In this document: piece after piece, positions 54,472-62,897 of the stretch | Layout: each line of letters starts with the position of its first letter | Position numbering within the stretch: position 1 is the stretch's first letter | DNA from: Hyphomicrobiaceae bacterium | GTDB taxonomy: Bacteria; Pseudomonadota; Alphaproteobacteria; Rhizobiales; Devosiaceae | DNA length: 64,000 bases | NCBI GenBank assembly: GCA_020638065.1 | Contig: JACKJG010000013.1 | Location: 1 to 64,000 of the forward strand | Direction: 5' to 3' | Translations under genes and position numbers: made by a program | The notes under the pieces: generated by a model | The model's database searches: none | The model's input: only the letters and a program-made list of their open reading frames with translations | What the model was told of the DNA's origin: nothing

Positions 54472-54493
54472 GATATAAAGATATCTTTATATC
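54472..54493. promoter_or_regulatory. Perfect 22-bp palindrome, probable SahR-type operator
   Basis: GATATAAAGAT followed by its exact reverse complement ATCTTTATATC. It lies just upstream of the ribosome site of the regulator-metF operon and 123 bases before uxaC on the other strand. AT-rich palindromes of this kind are typical operators for ArsR-fold dimers, and I recall very similar motifs for SahR. Binding would block transcription of the regulator and metF. Confidence 0.75.
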
Positions 54494-54615
54494 CTATCCA
54501 ACCCGGCTGTCGAGTCGCGGTTGGCGTGTCAGCTTTTCGTCTGGTTGACCTTTACTCGTGGCTCAGGCTGGTGTCTGAACAGTGCCGGAACGCATTGACT
54601 GGATCTGAAACCGAT

Positions 54616-56022
54616 ATGAGCTTGCATCCCGATCGCTTTTTTAGCGGCGACGCCCAATCCCGATCGGCCGCCCGCGAGATTTACGAATCCATCTCCGGTC
54701 TGCCGATTATTTCGCCTCACGGCCACACCGATCCAGAGTGGTTTGCCAGCAATCAGCCATTTTCGGATGCGGCCTCGCTATTCCTGACGCCCGACCATTA
54801 CGTGTTGCGTATGCTGTTTTCGCAAGGATTGTCCTACGAAGACCTTGGAGTTCCGCGAAAAGATGGCACAGCGGTTGCCGACGGCCGCAGCGCGTGGCGA
54901 AGGTTCGCGGCCAATTATCACCTCTTCCTTGGCACGCCCTCGCGCACCTGGATCGACCATTCTCTGCAATGGGCGTTCGGAATCTCCGAAACCCTCAGCA
55001 CGGAAACCGCCGATCGAATCTTCGATCAGATCAACGAACGCCTGACCGAACCCGATTTTCTGCCGCGTGCCATTCTGGAAAAGGCCAAGGTCGAAACCAT
55101 CGCGACCACCGAATTCGCCCTCGACCCGCTTCAGCATCATCAAAGTCTGAAACAACAAGGTTTGATCGGCCTTGTCCGGACCACTTACAGACCGGACGAT
55201 GTCACCGATCCGGACAATCCCGGCTTTCTCGCCAACCTGGCGACGCTGGCCGAGACAACCAATGAGGACACGCGGAACTGGCCGGGATTGATCGATGCTC
55301 ACCGCAAGCGCCGTGCCCTCTTCCGCGAATTCGGTGCCACCGCCACCGACCATGCCGCACCAACGGCGCTGACCGCCGATCTGCCCGAACATGAAAAGCA
55401 GGCGCTACTCGACCGGCTCCATTGCGGCACCATTTCGCCGGAAGATGCCGAACTGTTTCGCGCGCAGATGCTCACCGAAATGGCCATGCTATCCGTCGAA
55501 GACGGGATGGTCATGCAGTTTCACGCCGGTTCGCGCCGCAATACAGATCCCGTCCTGATGGCCCAACGCGGCCCCAATCTGGGTGCGGACATTCCGGTTC
55601 CCGTCGATCCGGTGCGCGGTCTCGAACCCTTGCTGCAAAAATTCGGCCGCTCGCCGGACTTTCATATGATTTTCTTCTGCCTCGACGAGAGTGTGCTGGC
55701 CCGCGAACTTGCGCCGATGGCCGGCTATTGGCCCGCCCTGAAACTCGGACCGCCCTGGTGGTTCCACGACAGTCCGCGCGGTATCGCACGTTACCTTGAT
55801 CGCGTCGTCGAAACCGCGGGCTTCTTCAATCTGGCAGGTTTCAACGACGACACCCGCGCCCTGCTCTCCATCCCTGCCCGGCACGATGTCTGGCGGAGAT
55901 GTGTCGCCGACTTTCTCGCGCAGATGGTCACCGCAAACACTCTTGGAAAACCGGACGCCCTGCAGATTGCCGCCTGGCTGAGCTACGAGTCCGCCAAGGT
56001 TGCCTACAATATCCCGGCTTGA
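54616..56022 (+). CDS. uxaC: Glucuronate isomerase
   Basis: A 468-residue uronate isomerase, converting D-glucuronate to D-fructuronate (or galacturonate to tagaturonate). It has IISPHGHTDPEWFA (metal-site His), WIDHSLQWAFGI, TTEFALDPLQHHQ, MQFHAGSRRNTDP and GPPWWFHDSPRG. The ATG at 54616 gives the family length of about 470. The frame from 54388 overlaps the operator and regulator and is rejected. No other uronate pathway gene is in the window, so it is an isolated member. Confidence 0.94.
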   Translation: MSLHPDRFFSGDAQSRSAAREIYESISGLPIISPHGHTDPEWFASNQPFSDAASLFLTPDHYVLRMLFSQGLSYEDLGVPRKDGTAVADGRSAWRRFAANYHLFLGTPSRTWIDHSLQWAFGISETLSTETADRIFDQINERLTEPDFLPRAILEKAKVETIATTEFALDPLQHHQSLKQQGLIGLVRTTYRPDDVTDPDNPGFLANLATLAETTNEDTRNWPGLIDAHRKRRALFREFGATATDHAAPTALTADLPEHEKQALLDRLHCGTISPEDAELFRAQMLTEMAMLSVEDGMVMQFHAGSRRNTDPVLMAQRGPNLGADIPVPVDPVRGLEPLLQKFGRSPDFHMIFFCLDESVLARELAPMAGYWPALKLGPPWWFHDSPRGIARYLDRVVETAGFFNLAGFNDDTRALLSIPARHDVWRRCVADFLAQMVTANTLGKPDALQIAAWLSYESAKVAYNIPA

Positions 56023-56027
56023 ATCAG

Positions 56028-56053
56028 AAAGGGTGGCCCTTGGACCACCCTTT
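56028..56053. terminator. Bidirectional hairpin between uxaC and DUF2336 gene
   Basis: AAAGGGTGG (56028-56036) pairs perfectly with CCACCCTTT (56045-56053) around an 8-nt loop. It starts 6 bases after the uxaC stop and lies 26 bases from the stop of the convergent gene. T-tracts are short on both sides (TTT), so it may act as a bidirectional terminator or mRNA end stabiliser. Confidence 0.6.
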
Positions 56054-56078
56054 CAGCGCGACCTTTTTCAAGATGGCG

Positions 56079-57212
56079 TCAAGACGCCAAAAGCTCGGTC
56101 AATTCAGGAGTGATATTGTGCTTGCGGAACGCATGTGCGCGCCAGGACTCGAACGAACGCTCGGCCTCACCCGGGTCGAGCCGGTCAAAACGCACCAAAG
56201 CGGTGTCGATGGCCGACTGTTCCGGCGTCTCGCGCCAGGGCAGAATGCGTAGTGTCCGCTCGAACATGTCCGGTGCCATGCCCATGGACCGGCAGGCAAT
56301 GGTCATCGCCCGATAGTCCTGAGTTGCCAGCCACTTCACGAAGACTTCCTGCTTCAAACCCAGCATCAGGGTGATGGCAGCACCCAGATGGTGGCCGTAG
56401 GCAAACTTGGCGAACCGTTCCAGCGCCCGGTCATCAAGCTGCCGGCGATCGGACAATGCCTTGATCTGGTTCCAGGCAATGCTCCACTCATGGGCCGAAA
56501 AACCCGCCCGTGCATGCAGCCGGTTGAATGCGATCGTGCTCGCCTTTTCCATGGTCTGCGGATCGGCTGCCCGGGAAATGGTCTGGAGTTGACCCAGAAC
56601 CTTTTGGCCAGCATCGCTGACACGGTTTGCAAGGGCAGACCAGTCCACCTTGCGGCGGCTGAGTTTTTGCGTGATTTCCGCGCTTTCCGCAGCCTTTTCA
56701 ACCAGATCGCTCAGCGTATCATTTGTTAGCTGCGCAGTTTCGTTTTCGACCAGCCGGCCAATGGACGCGTCCTGGCCGTGATCGACGATGGCGTGCCCGA
56801 CCCGATCGCTGACATCCTGCCGGCCGGCAATGATGACGCGATGGTCTTCGCTCTGCCCGGCCACGATTTCGATCAGATCGTCATCGCTCAGGACATTCGA
56901 GAATTCGAGCAACGGCCTGGCCACTTCGACCTCGTCATTGGCCAGTTTGATGACAACCGTGCCCGGCGCCCGCTGTAGCGGCGCCAACAACTTGGCGACC
57001 TCGCCGCGGGCCTCGGCCTCGACGAGTTCGGCCAACTGGCACAAGACTTCGTCATATTGTTCGACCTGATCGTCATCGCAACGATCGGACACGAACGTGA
57101 ACAATTGCGCCATGTTGCGGAACAGTTGATCGCGTTCCGTGGCACCGGCATCACTGTCGAGCGCGCGAAAACTCGTGAATGCCCGCGCTGTCGTTTCAGT
57201 ATTTTCCAACAT
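56079..57212 (-). CDS. DUF2336 domain protein
   Basis: A 377-residue helical protein matching DUF2336, an alpha-helical repeat family common in alphaproteobacteria and of unknown function. Visible blocks include LCQLAELVEAEARGEVAKLL, LANDEVEVARPLLEFSNVLS with LIEIVAGQSEDHRVIIAGR, and DASIGRLVENETAQLT. ATG at 57212 has GGGAGG six bases upstream. The longer frame to 57251 has none. Divergent from the RTX operon, sharing a 193-bp intergenic region in which TTGACA at 57336 is a possible -35 for the RTX genes, but I see no good -10 at the right distance. Confidence 0.8.
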   Translation of the reverse strand: MLENTETTARAFTSFRALDSDAGATERDQLFRNMAQLFTFVSDRCDDDQVEQYDEVLCQLAELVEAEARGEVAKLLAPLQRAPGTVVIKLANDEVEVARPLLEFSNVLSDDDLIEIVAGQSEDHRVIIAGRQDVSDRVGHAIVDHGQDASIGRLVENETAQLTNDTLSDLVEKAAESAEITQKLSRRKVDWSALANRVSDAGQKVLGQLQTISRAADPQTMEKASTIAFNRLHARAGFSAHEWSIAWNQIKALSDRRQLDDRALERFAKFAYGHHLGAAITLMLGLKQEVFVKWLATQDYRAMTIACRSMGMAPDMFERTLRILPWRETPEQSAIDTALVRFDRLDPGEAERSFESWRAHAFRKHNITPELTELLAS

Positions 57213-57405
57213 ACTTCCCTCCCGAGGGGTTCTCCGTGCTGTGCCACACAATGCCCGAAACCCTTGGACGAGACTTGAAACGCAAAAAGCAAGATTGAAT
57301 AAAGTTTTATCAATCCGGCATTGGCCGAAATGCGGTTGACATTGCCGGTCAGCGCCCCCAACGTTGAAATCCTTTACAAAATGCTAACGCCACGGGGACG
57401 CGACG

Positions 57406-59211
57406 ATGGCGACATTTCTCGTAATCAACACCGACGATTCCGGGTCTGGCAGCCTTCGCGACGCGATCGACGCGGCAAACGCCAATCCGGATGCGGACAA
57501 GATCGAGTTCGCGCCGTGGCTGAGTGGCAGTGAAATCAATCTGCAATCGACGCTGACCATTTCGTCGGGGACGCTGACCATCAACGGCGATATCGACGGT
57601 GACGGCAGCCCAGACATTACCATTTCAGGTGATCAGGACGATAATGGCGCCGATACAGGCGACCTTAGAAACCTGTTGACCGTCACTGCTCAGTCCGAAG
57701 TCACTCTCAACGCCCTGCATTTCACCGGAGCATATTTTGCGAGCTATCAGCAAGGTCTTGAAGCCGCGGTTGGCATACATAATGCCGGAATACTGACGAT
57801 CAAAGATTCAATTTTATCGGACATGATCGCCGTCGGCGCTCATGGGTCAAGCATCAACAGTGACTATGTTAGTGGTCACGACGGCACGGCGGGGATCGTC
57901 AATTTCGGAACCCTCACGATCTCCGACACAATGTTCGACGAGATGCGTGCTTCCGGCGGCGATGGAAATGTCTATGCTAACCTCGTCTATGGACATGGTG
58001 GGCGCGCGACCGCCGGGATCCGCAACAACGGCACCGTTTATGCAAGCGGCATCGGTATCAGTAACGCATACGTTCGGGACGGCGGCGGCACTGTATCAGG
58101 TATTGGAGGCGATGCGATCGCCGGCATCCAAACGACCGGCCTGTTTTCAACTGCCAACGTTACCGGCCCGGTTGCGGTTTACAACAATACCTTTGGTTAT
58201 GGCAGTGGCAGCAATGGCGACCATCTTGAGGGCGGCATCTACGGTTCCGGGATCGTCGCACTTGCGATGCCGTCCATGTCGAACGGCGGTCAGTTGGCCT
58301 ATGTCGGCTTCATGGGGACCTACTTTGGATTCGGCGGCAATGACCTCATCAACAATGGTCCGCCAGACGGCTACGGCAAACTTTACGGCCAGGGCGGCAA
58401 CGATACGATCATCACCTATGGCTACGGCGCAAGGGCCTATGGCGGGTCCGGCAATGACATAATTCGCAATGTGGGCATGCTCGCCTCGACAATGGATGGC
58501 GGCTCAGGGGTTGACCTGTTCGACCTTGCCGGAAACTTCTCCGGCTTGAATTTCACCCTCAATATGGCCACTGGCGTCAGCAACATCGGCACCGTCCGCA
58601 ATTTTGAAAATGTCCTTGGCGAAAACAATGCGAGCCGAAGCGACAATATTCGCGGCACCGACGGCGCCAACGTGATTGCCGGCCGTGATGGAGACGACAT
58701 TCTCAAGGGACTGGGCGGCAACGACCAGATTCTGGGTGGCAAAGGCGACGACGATATTCGTGGTGGTGATGCCAATGACATCCTGCGCGGCGGTAACAAC
58801 ACCGATACGCTGAGAGGCGACAACGGCAGCGACATTGTGCATGGCGGCTCCGGAGCCGACTTCCTGTTTGGCGGCAACGCCAACGACAGGTTGCGAGGTG
58901 GCGACGGCAGCGACGAATTGCAGGGCGACAAAGGCAACGACGTGCTGCGCGGCGGCGGCGGCAAGGACACCTTCATTTTCGGCAAGGGGTTCGACAAGGA
59001 TTCTGTCCGCGACTTTACCGACAATACCGATCAGATCGCTCTCAACGACAATCTGTGGAAGGGCACATTGTCCAAGACCCAGATTCTGAACCAGTTCGCA
59101 ACGCTCAAGGGCAATGGCGACGTCGTCTTCGATTTCGGCAACGGCGACATATTCACGATCAAGGACGCCGGCAGTGTCGCGATCTTCAAGAACGACATGG
59201 TCATCGTGTAG
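57406..59211 (+). CDS. Beta-helix and RTX protein 1, probable type I secretion substrate
   Basis: A 601-residue protein without a Sec signal. It starts MATFLVINTDDSGSGSLRDA, the common beta-helix/polymorphic repeat opening, with a Ca-loop-like DIDGDGSPD at about residue 65. Coils of a right-handed helix with recurring G-I-x-N-x-G-T-L (GIHNAGILTI, GIVNFGTLTI, GIRNNGTVYA) and Gly-rich loops follow to about 350. From about 427-515 there are RTX nonapeptides (GGNDQILGGKGDDDIRGG, GGNANDRLRGG), then a C-terminal domain with LNDNLWKGTLS and the hydrophobic end KNDMVIV, as in type I secretion substrates. It is the first of four tandem paralogues with 17-18 bp gaps. Role unknown; surface matrix or adhesin is plausible. 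Confidence 0.85.
   Translation: MATFLVINTDDSGSGSLRDAIDAANANPDADKIEFAPWLSGSEINLQSTLTISSGTLTINGDIDGDGSPDITISGDQDDNGADTGDLRNLLTVTAQSEVTLNALHFTGAYFASYQQGLEAAVGIHNAGILTIKDSILSDMIAVGAHGSSINSDYVSGHDGTAGIVNFGTLTISDTMFDEMRASGGDGNVYANLVYGHGGRATAGIRNNGTVYASGIGISNAYVRDGGGTVSGIGGDAIAGIQTTGLFSTANVTGPVAVYNNTFGYGSGSNGDHLEGGIYGSGIVALAMPSMSNGGQLAYVGFMGTYFGFGGNDLINNGPPDGYGKLYGQGGNDTIITYGYGARAYGGSGNDIIRNVGMLASTMDGGSGVDLFDLAGNFSGLNFTLNMATGVSNIGTVRNFENVLGENNASRSDNIRGTDGANVIAGRDGDDILKGLGGNDQILGGKGDDDIRGGDANDILRGGNNTDTLRGDNGSDIVHGGSGADFLFGGNANDRLRGGDGSDELQGDKGNDVLRGGGGKDTFIFGKGFDKDSVRDFTDNTDQIALNDNLWKGTLSKTQILNQFATLKGNGDVVFDFGNGDIFTIKDAGSVAIFKNDMVIV
58693..59211 (+). repeat. Near-identical RTX/C-terminal block, copy 1
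   Basis: These 519 bases align without gaps to 60561-61079 with about 15 differences (about 97% identity). Outside the block the two genes are clearly diverged. The encoded peptides differ at only three residues (K/R, N/H and the final V/I). This points to recent gene conversion or a recent exchange between the two tandem copies. Confidence 0.9.
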
Positions 59212-59228
59212 GACAGGAACCGGGACGC

Positions 59229-61079
59229 ATGACAACCTTTCTTGTCATCAACAACAATGATAGCGGCTCCGGCAGCCTTCGTCAGGCAATCCTGAACGCG
59301 GAAGAAAGCTCCAGCCCGGGCAAGGACGTCATCGAATTCGCCTCGTGGATGAGCGGCCAAACCATCCAACTGCAATCAACCCTGCAAATCCAGACCGGCA
59401 AATTGTCGATGAATTTCGACCTCGACGGCGATGGTCTTGGCGACATCACCCTGTCCGGCGACAACGGAACGCAGGGATTTTACAAAGACGCCAGCGATAT
59501 CGGTCTTCTGATTCAGGTTGGCGCATCCGCGAACGTGTCCATCAGCTCCCTTAATGCGGTCGGCGGAGGTGAAAACGCAACTCAGGGCGACCGAGCAATC
59601 GCCGGGATCCAAAACTACGGCATTCTGACGCTCACCGACTCCTACATGAGCCACCTCAAGGCCTATGGCGGAACAAATTACTATTCCGGCGGCAACGCGA
59701 TCTCTGGCATACATAACCAAGGGACGCTGTACGTCTCGAACACCCAATTCAATGAACTGCGCGCCCAGGGTGGGGCCGGCACCGCCCTGAACCTGAGTAG
59801 CTACACCTACGGTTATAATGGCGGGACCGCTGCGGTCGGCATTTTCAATAGCGGGACGGGCGGCGTTGTCGTTGAACAATTCAACGTCAGCAATGCGCGG
59901 CTGTTTGGCGGAGACGGCGCAGGCGGGTCCGCACGCAACGGCGCCGGCGGCGACACATATCTTGGTGTGACCACGTTCGCCGGTTCTGTGGCGGGCGATC
60001 TTGGCTGGCAAGCCGCACAAAACTATTCCGGCGACAGCGGCGCCGGCGGCGCGGCGCTTCAGCCGCCAAGCGTTGAGCACGAAAACCGTGGCACCAGCGG
60101 ACTTGTTGCCCGAGCGCAACCCGAATTCGGAACCATGCTTGGCGATGGAATGTACTCGTACGGTGCGGGTGGCGTGTTGATCGGGCTCGCAGGTCGCGAC
60201 CGATTGAACGATTTTGGCGGCGGCGGTTTCCTGTATGGTGGTGGCGGGAACGACTACATCTTGACCAAAGGGGCCAATGGCAAGGCCTATGGCGGCGCGG
60301 GAAACGATGTCATCAAGAACACATCCCTGCTGGCCATCACCATGAATGGCGGAGACGGGACCGACCTGCTTGATGTCTCACAAGACATCTGGAATTTCGA
60401 GTTCAACATGGTGACAGGTGTTGCGAAAACTGTCAGCCCGTCCAATTCGGCAAAATTCTTTGATAGTTCTGCCCTTAATTTCGAAAATGTGAACGGCACA
60501 AACCAGATCGACAAAATCACCGGCACAAACGGCGCCAACATCATCATCGGTAACGACGGCGACGACATTCTCAAGGGACTGGGCGGCAACGACCAGATTC
60601 TGGGGGGCAAAGGCGACGACGATATTCGTGGTGGTGATGCCAATGACATCCTGCGCGGCGGTAACAACACCGATACGCTGAGAGGCGACAACGGCAGCGA
60701 CATCGTGCACGGCGGCTCCGGAGCAGACTTCCTGTTTGGCGGCAACGCCAACGACAGGTTGCGAGGTGGCGACGGCAGCGACGAATTGCAGGGCGACAGA
60801 GGCAACGACGTGCTGCGCGGCGGCGGCGGCAAGGACACCTTCATTTTCGGCAAGGGGTTCGACAAGGACTCTGTCCGCGACTTTACCGACAATACCGATC
60901 AGATCGCTCTCAATGACAATCTGTGGAAGGGCACATTGTCCAAGACCCAGATTCTGAACCAGTTCGCCACGCTCAAGGGCAATGGCGACGTCGTCTTCGA
61001 TTTCGGCCACGGAGACATATTCACGATCAAGGACGCCGGCAGTGTCGCGATCTTCAAGAACGACATGGTGATTATCTAA
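59229..61079 (+). CDS. Beta-helix and RTX protein 2, probable type I secretion substrate
   Basis: A 616-residue paralogue of the previous gene. N-terminus MTTFLVINNNDSGSGSLRQA is of the second type (QAILNAEESS), shared with copy 4. A Ca-loop-like DLDGDGLGD lies at about 62. Helix coils have GIQNYGILTL, GIHNQGTLYV and GIFNSGTGGVVV. RTX repeats begin at about 440 and the last 173 residues are nearly the same as copy 1. No Cys-rich or membrane segment. It starts 17 bases after copy 1 with a weak GGGAC ribosome site, so translation is probably coupled within one transcript. Confidence 0.85.
   Translation: MTTFLVINNNDSGSGSLRQAILNAEESSSPGKDVIEFASWMSGQTIQLQSTLQIQTGKLSMNFDLDGDGLGDITLSGDNGTQGFYKDASDIGLLIQVGASANVSISSLNAVGGGENATQGDRAIAGIQNYGILTLTDSYMSHLKAYGGTNYYSGGNAISGIHNQGTLYVSNTQFNELRAQGGAGTALNLSSYTYGYNGGTAAVGIFNSGTGGVVVEQFNVSNARLFGGDGAGGSARNGAGGDTYLGVTTFAGSVAGDLGWQAAQNYSGDSGAGGAALQPPSVEHENRGTSGLVARAQPEFGTMLGDGMYSYGAGGVLIGLAGRDRLNDFGGGGFLYGGGGNDYILTKGANGKAYGGAGNDVIKNTSLLAITMNGGDGTDLLDVSQDIWNFEFNMVTGVAKTVSPSNSAKFFDSSALNFENVNGTNQIDKITGTNGANIIIGNDGDDILKGLGGNDQILGGKGDDDIRGGDANDILRGGNNTDTLRGDNGSDIVHGGSGADFLFGGNANDRLRGGDGSDELQGDRGNDVLRGGGGKDTFIFGKGFDKDSVRDFTDNTDQIALNDNLWKGTLSKTQILNQFATLKGNGDVVFDFGHGDIFTIKDAGSVAIFKNDMVII
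60561..61079 (+). repeat. Near-identical RTX/C-terminal block, copy 2
   Basis: Partner of 58693-59211. About 15 base differences over 519, of which most are third-position changes, so the protein sequence is under constraint or the copying is recent. The boundary is sharp at the 5' end, where identity drops within a few bases upstream of GACGACATTCTC. Confidence 0.9.
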
Positions 61080-61097
61080 AAGCGGAGACCCGGACAG

Positions 61098-62879
61098 ATG
61101 GCTACATTTCTCGTCATAAATACCAACGATTCAGGCGCTGGCAGTCTACGCGATGCTATCGAGGCGGCGGCCGCCGACCCGGATGCGGACACGATCAAGT
61201 TCGCCTCCTGGCTGAGCGGCGAAACGATTTTCCTCCAGGATACACTGACCATCGAATCCGGGACGGTGACCATCAACGGAGACATTAATGGTGATGGAGA
61301 TCCGGATGTCATCATCTCTGGCGATGCGGGAGACGATGGCAAGTCTCTTGACGACGTTGGCATTCTGCTCCAGGTCCGGTCCGGAGCAAATGCCACGATC
61401 CAGTCCATGCATTTCACCGAGGCCTACGCGAAGGGGGCGAACGGATCAGGCTATTCTGGCGGCGGCACGGCCATCGCGGGTATTTCCAACCAGGGCGATC
61501 TCAGATTCTTCGATTCCGTGCTCCAGAATGCGCAAGCTTTCGGCGGCGATGGCGCATCATCAACAATCTACGCACGCCATGGCGGCGATGGCTTCGCCGG
61601 CATCTACAATAGTGGCACGGCCTATATCCGAGATTCGCTTCTCACCACTGTATTTGCCTATGGTGGAGACGGCGCCGATGGGACTTTGGGAGGGGACGGT
61701 GGAAACGCAACCGCCGGCTTCTGGAATTTCGGCACGTTGAGGACCATCAATGCCGGCATGAGTAGTTTCGGTGCATTCGCTGGCGCTGGCGGAGACTCCA
61801 GCACATCGGCTGACGGCGGCGACGGTGGCAACTCAAGACTGGGAATTCTGAATTACGGATCCTACCTGCCCCTGGGCCCTTCTGTGCATTCGGCCGGAGG
61901 TGCAAGTTTTGGGTTAGGGGGAACGTCCAACGGGGGTCAGAGCGGCGCCAATGGCACCTTTCTGGAAAACTTCGCGGCATTGCAGGCAACATATACATCT
62001 GGGTTTTCCCAATTCGGCGATGTCATAACCGTCCCCATTGCACAAACTTTCATGGGCTTGGCGGGCGCCGATAGAATCGACAATTCTGGAGGCAGCGGAA
62101 AGCTCTATGGCGGCAGCGGCAACGATTACATCCTGACCAATGGCGCCAATGTTAAGGTCCAGGGCGGCTTGGGCGATGATTTCGTAAGAAATACCGGCAT
62201 CGGCAATTCCACCATGATGTACGGGGGAAAAGGCAACGACACGCTTCAGCTCGACAATGTCGGCCGCAATTTCACGCTGAACCTTTTGTCGGGCAATGCG
62301 ATCAACAACAGCAACATTTACGGTTTTGAAAACATCATTGGCGACGACGACGCCAATTTTACCGACCGCATCACCGGCGACAATAGCCGCAACATCCTCA
62401 TCGGACGCAAGGGTGCCGACATCCTGAAGGGCATGAACGGCGACGATCAGCTATTTGGCGGCGACCAGGACGACAAGCTCTTCGGCGGCAACGATGATGA
62501 TCACCTGTTCGGCGGGAACAACAACGACTCGCTGCAGGGCAACGACGGCAACGATCTGCTGTTCGGCGAAAACGGCAAGGACCTTCTGGACGGCGGCAGG
62601 AACGACGATCAGCTGGTTGGCGGCGGCAACAACGATCAGTTCAAGTTCGGCAAAGGCTACGACCGCGACGTGGTCATGGATTTCCAGGACAATATCGACA
62701 CACTGGTCATCAACGACAATCTTTGGAAAGGCACGTTGTCCAGGAACCAGGTCCTCATTCAATTCGCCACGCTCAAGAATAATGGTGACGTTGTCCTGAA
62801 TTTCGGCAATGGCGACATTTTCAAGATCAAGGATGTCGGCAGCGTCGATGCTCTCAAGAACGACATGACAATCGTCTAG
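61098..62879 (+). CDS. Beta-helix and RTX protein 3, probable type I secretion substrate
   Basis: A 593-residue paralogue. Its N-terminus MATFLVINTNDSGAGSLRDA is of the first type, as in copy 1, with DINGDGDPD at about 64. Helix coils carry GISNQGDLRF, GIYNSGTAYI and GFWNFGTLRT, with Gly-rich loops between. The RTX region (about 433-510) differs from copies 1 and 2 (GGNDDDHLFGGNNNDSLQG, GGRNDDQLVGGGNND). The C-terminal secretion-type domain is conserved (INDNLWKGTLSRNQVLIQFA, end KNDMTIV). It starts 18 bases after copy 2. Confidence 0.85.
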   Translation: MATFLVINTNDSGAGSLRDAIEAAAADPDADTIKFASWLSGETIFLQDTLTIESGTVTINGDINGDGDPDVIISGDAGDDGKSLDDVGILLQVRSGANATIQSMHFTEAYAKGANGSGYSGGGTAIAGISNQGDLRFFDSVLQNAQAFGGDGASSTIYARHGGDGFAGIYNSGTAYIRDSLLTTVFAYGGDGADGTLGGDGGNATAGFWNFGTLRTINAGMSSFGAFAGAGGDSSTSADGGDGGNSRLGILNYGSYLPLGPSVHSAGGASFGLGGTSNGGQSGANGTFLENFAALQATYTSGFSQFGDVITVPIAQTFMGLAGADRIDNSGGSGKLYGGSGNDYILTNGANVKVQGGLGDDFVRNTGIGNSTMMYGGKGNDTLQLDNVGRNFTLNLLSGNAINNSNIYGFENIIGDDDANFTDRITGDNSRNILIGRKGADILKGMNGDDQLFGGDQDDKLFGGNDDDHLFGGNNNDSLQGNDGNDLLFGENGKDLLDGGRNDDQLVGGGNNDQFKFGKGYDRDVVMDFQDNIDTLVINDNLWKGTLSRNQVLIQFATLKNNGDVVLNFGNGDIFKIKDVGSVDALKNDMTIV

Positions 62880-62897
62880 GGCAGGAGTGAAACTCCG

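Noticed and set aside
54388..54615. N-terminal extension of the uxaC frame
   Set aside because: It would cross the regulator start, its ribosome site and the palindromic operator. Family length fits the ATG at 54616.
57336..57364. Sigma-70 promoter for the RTX operon from TTGACA at 57336
   Set aside because: The -35 is perfect but the hexamer at 17 bp spacing (CAACGT) is a poor -10, so I did not list a promoter.
58437..60892. Minus-strand frames in the RTX genes (Ser/Pro/Leu-rich)
   Set aside because: Reverse complements of Gly/Asp nonapeptide repeats. They appear twice only because the DNA block is duplicated.
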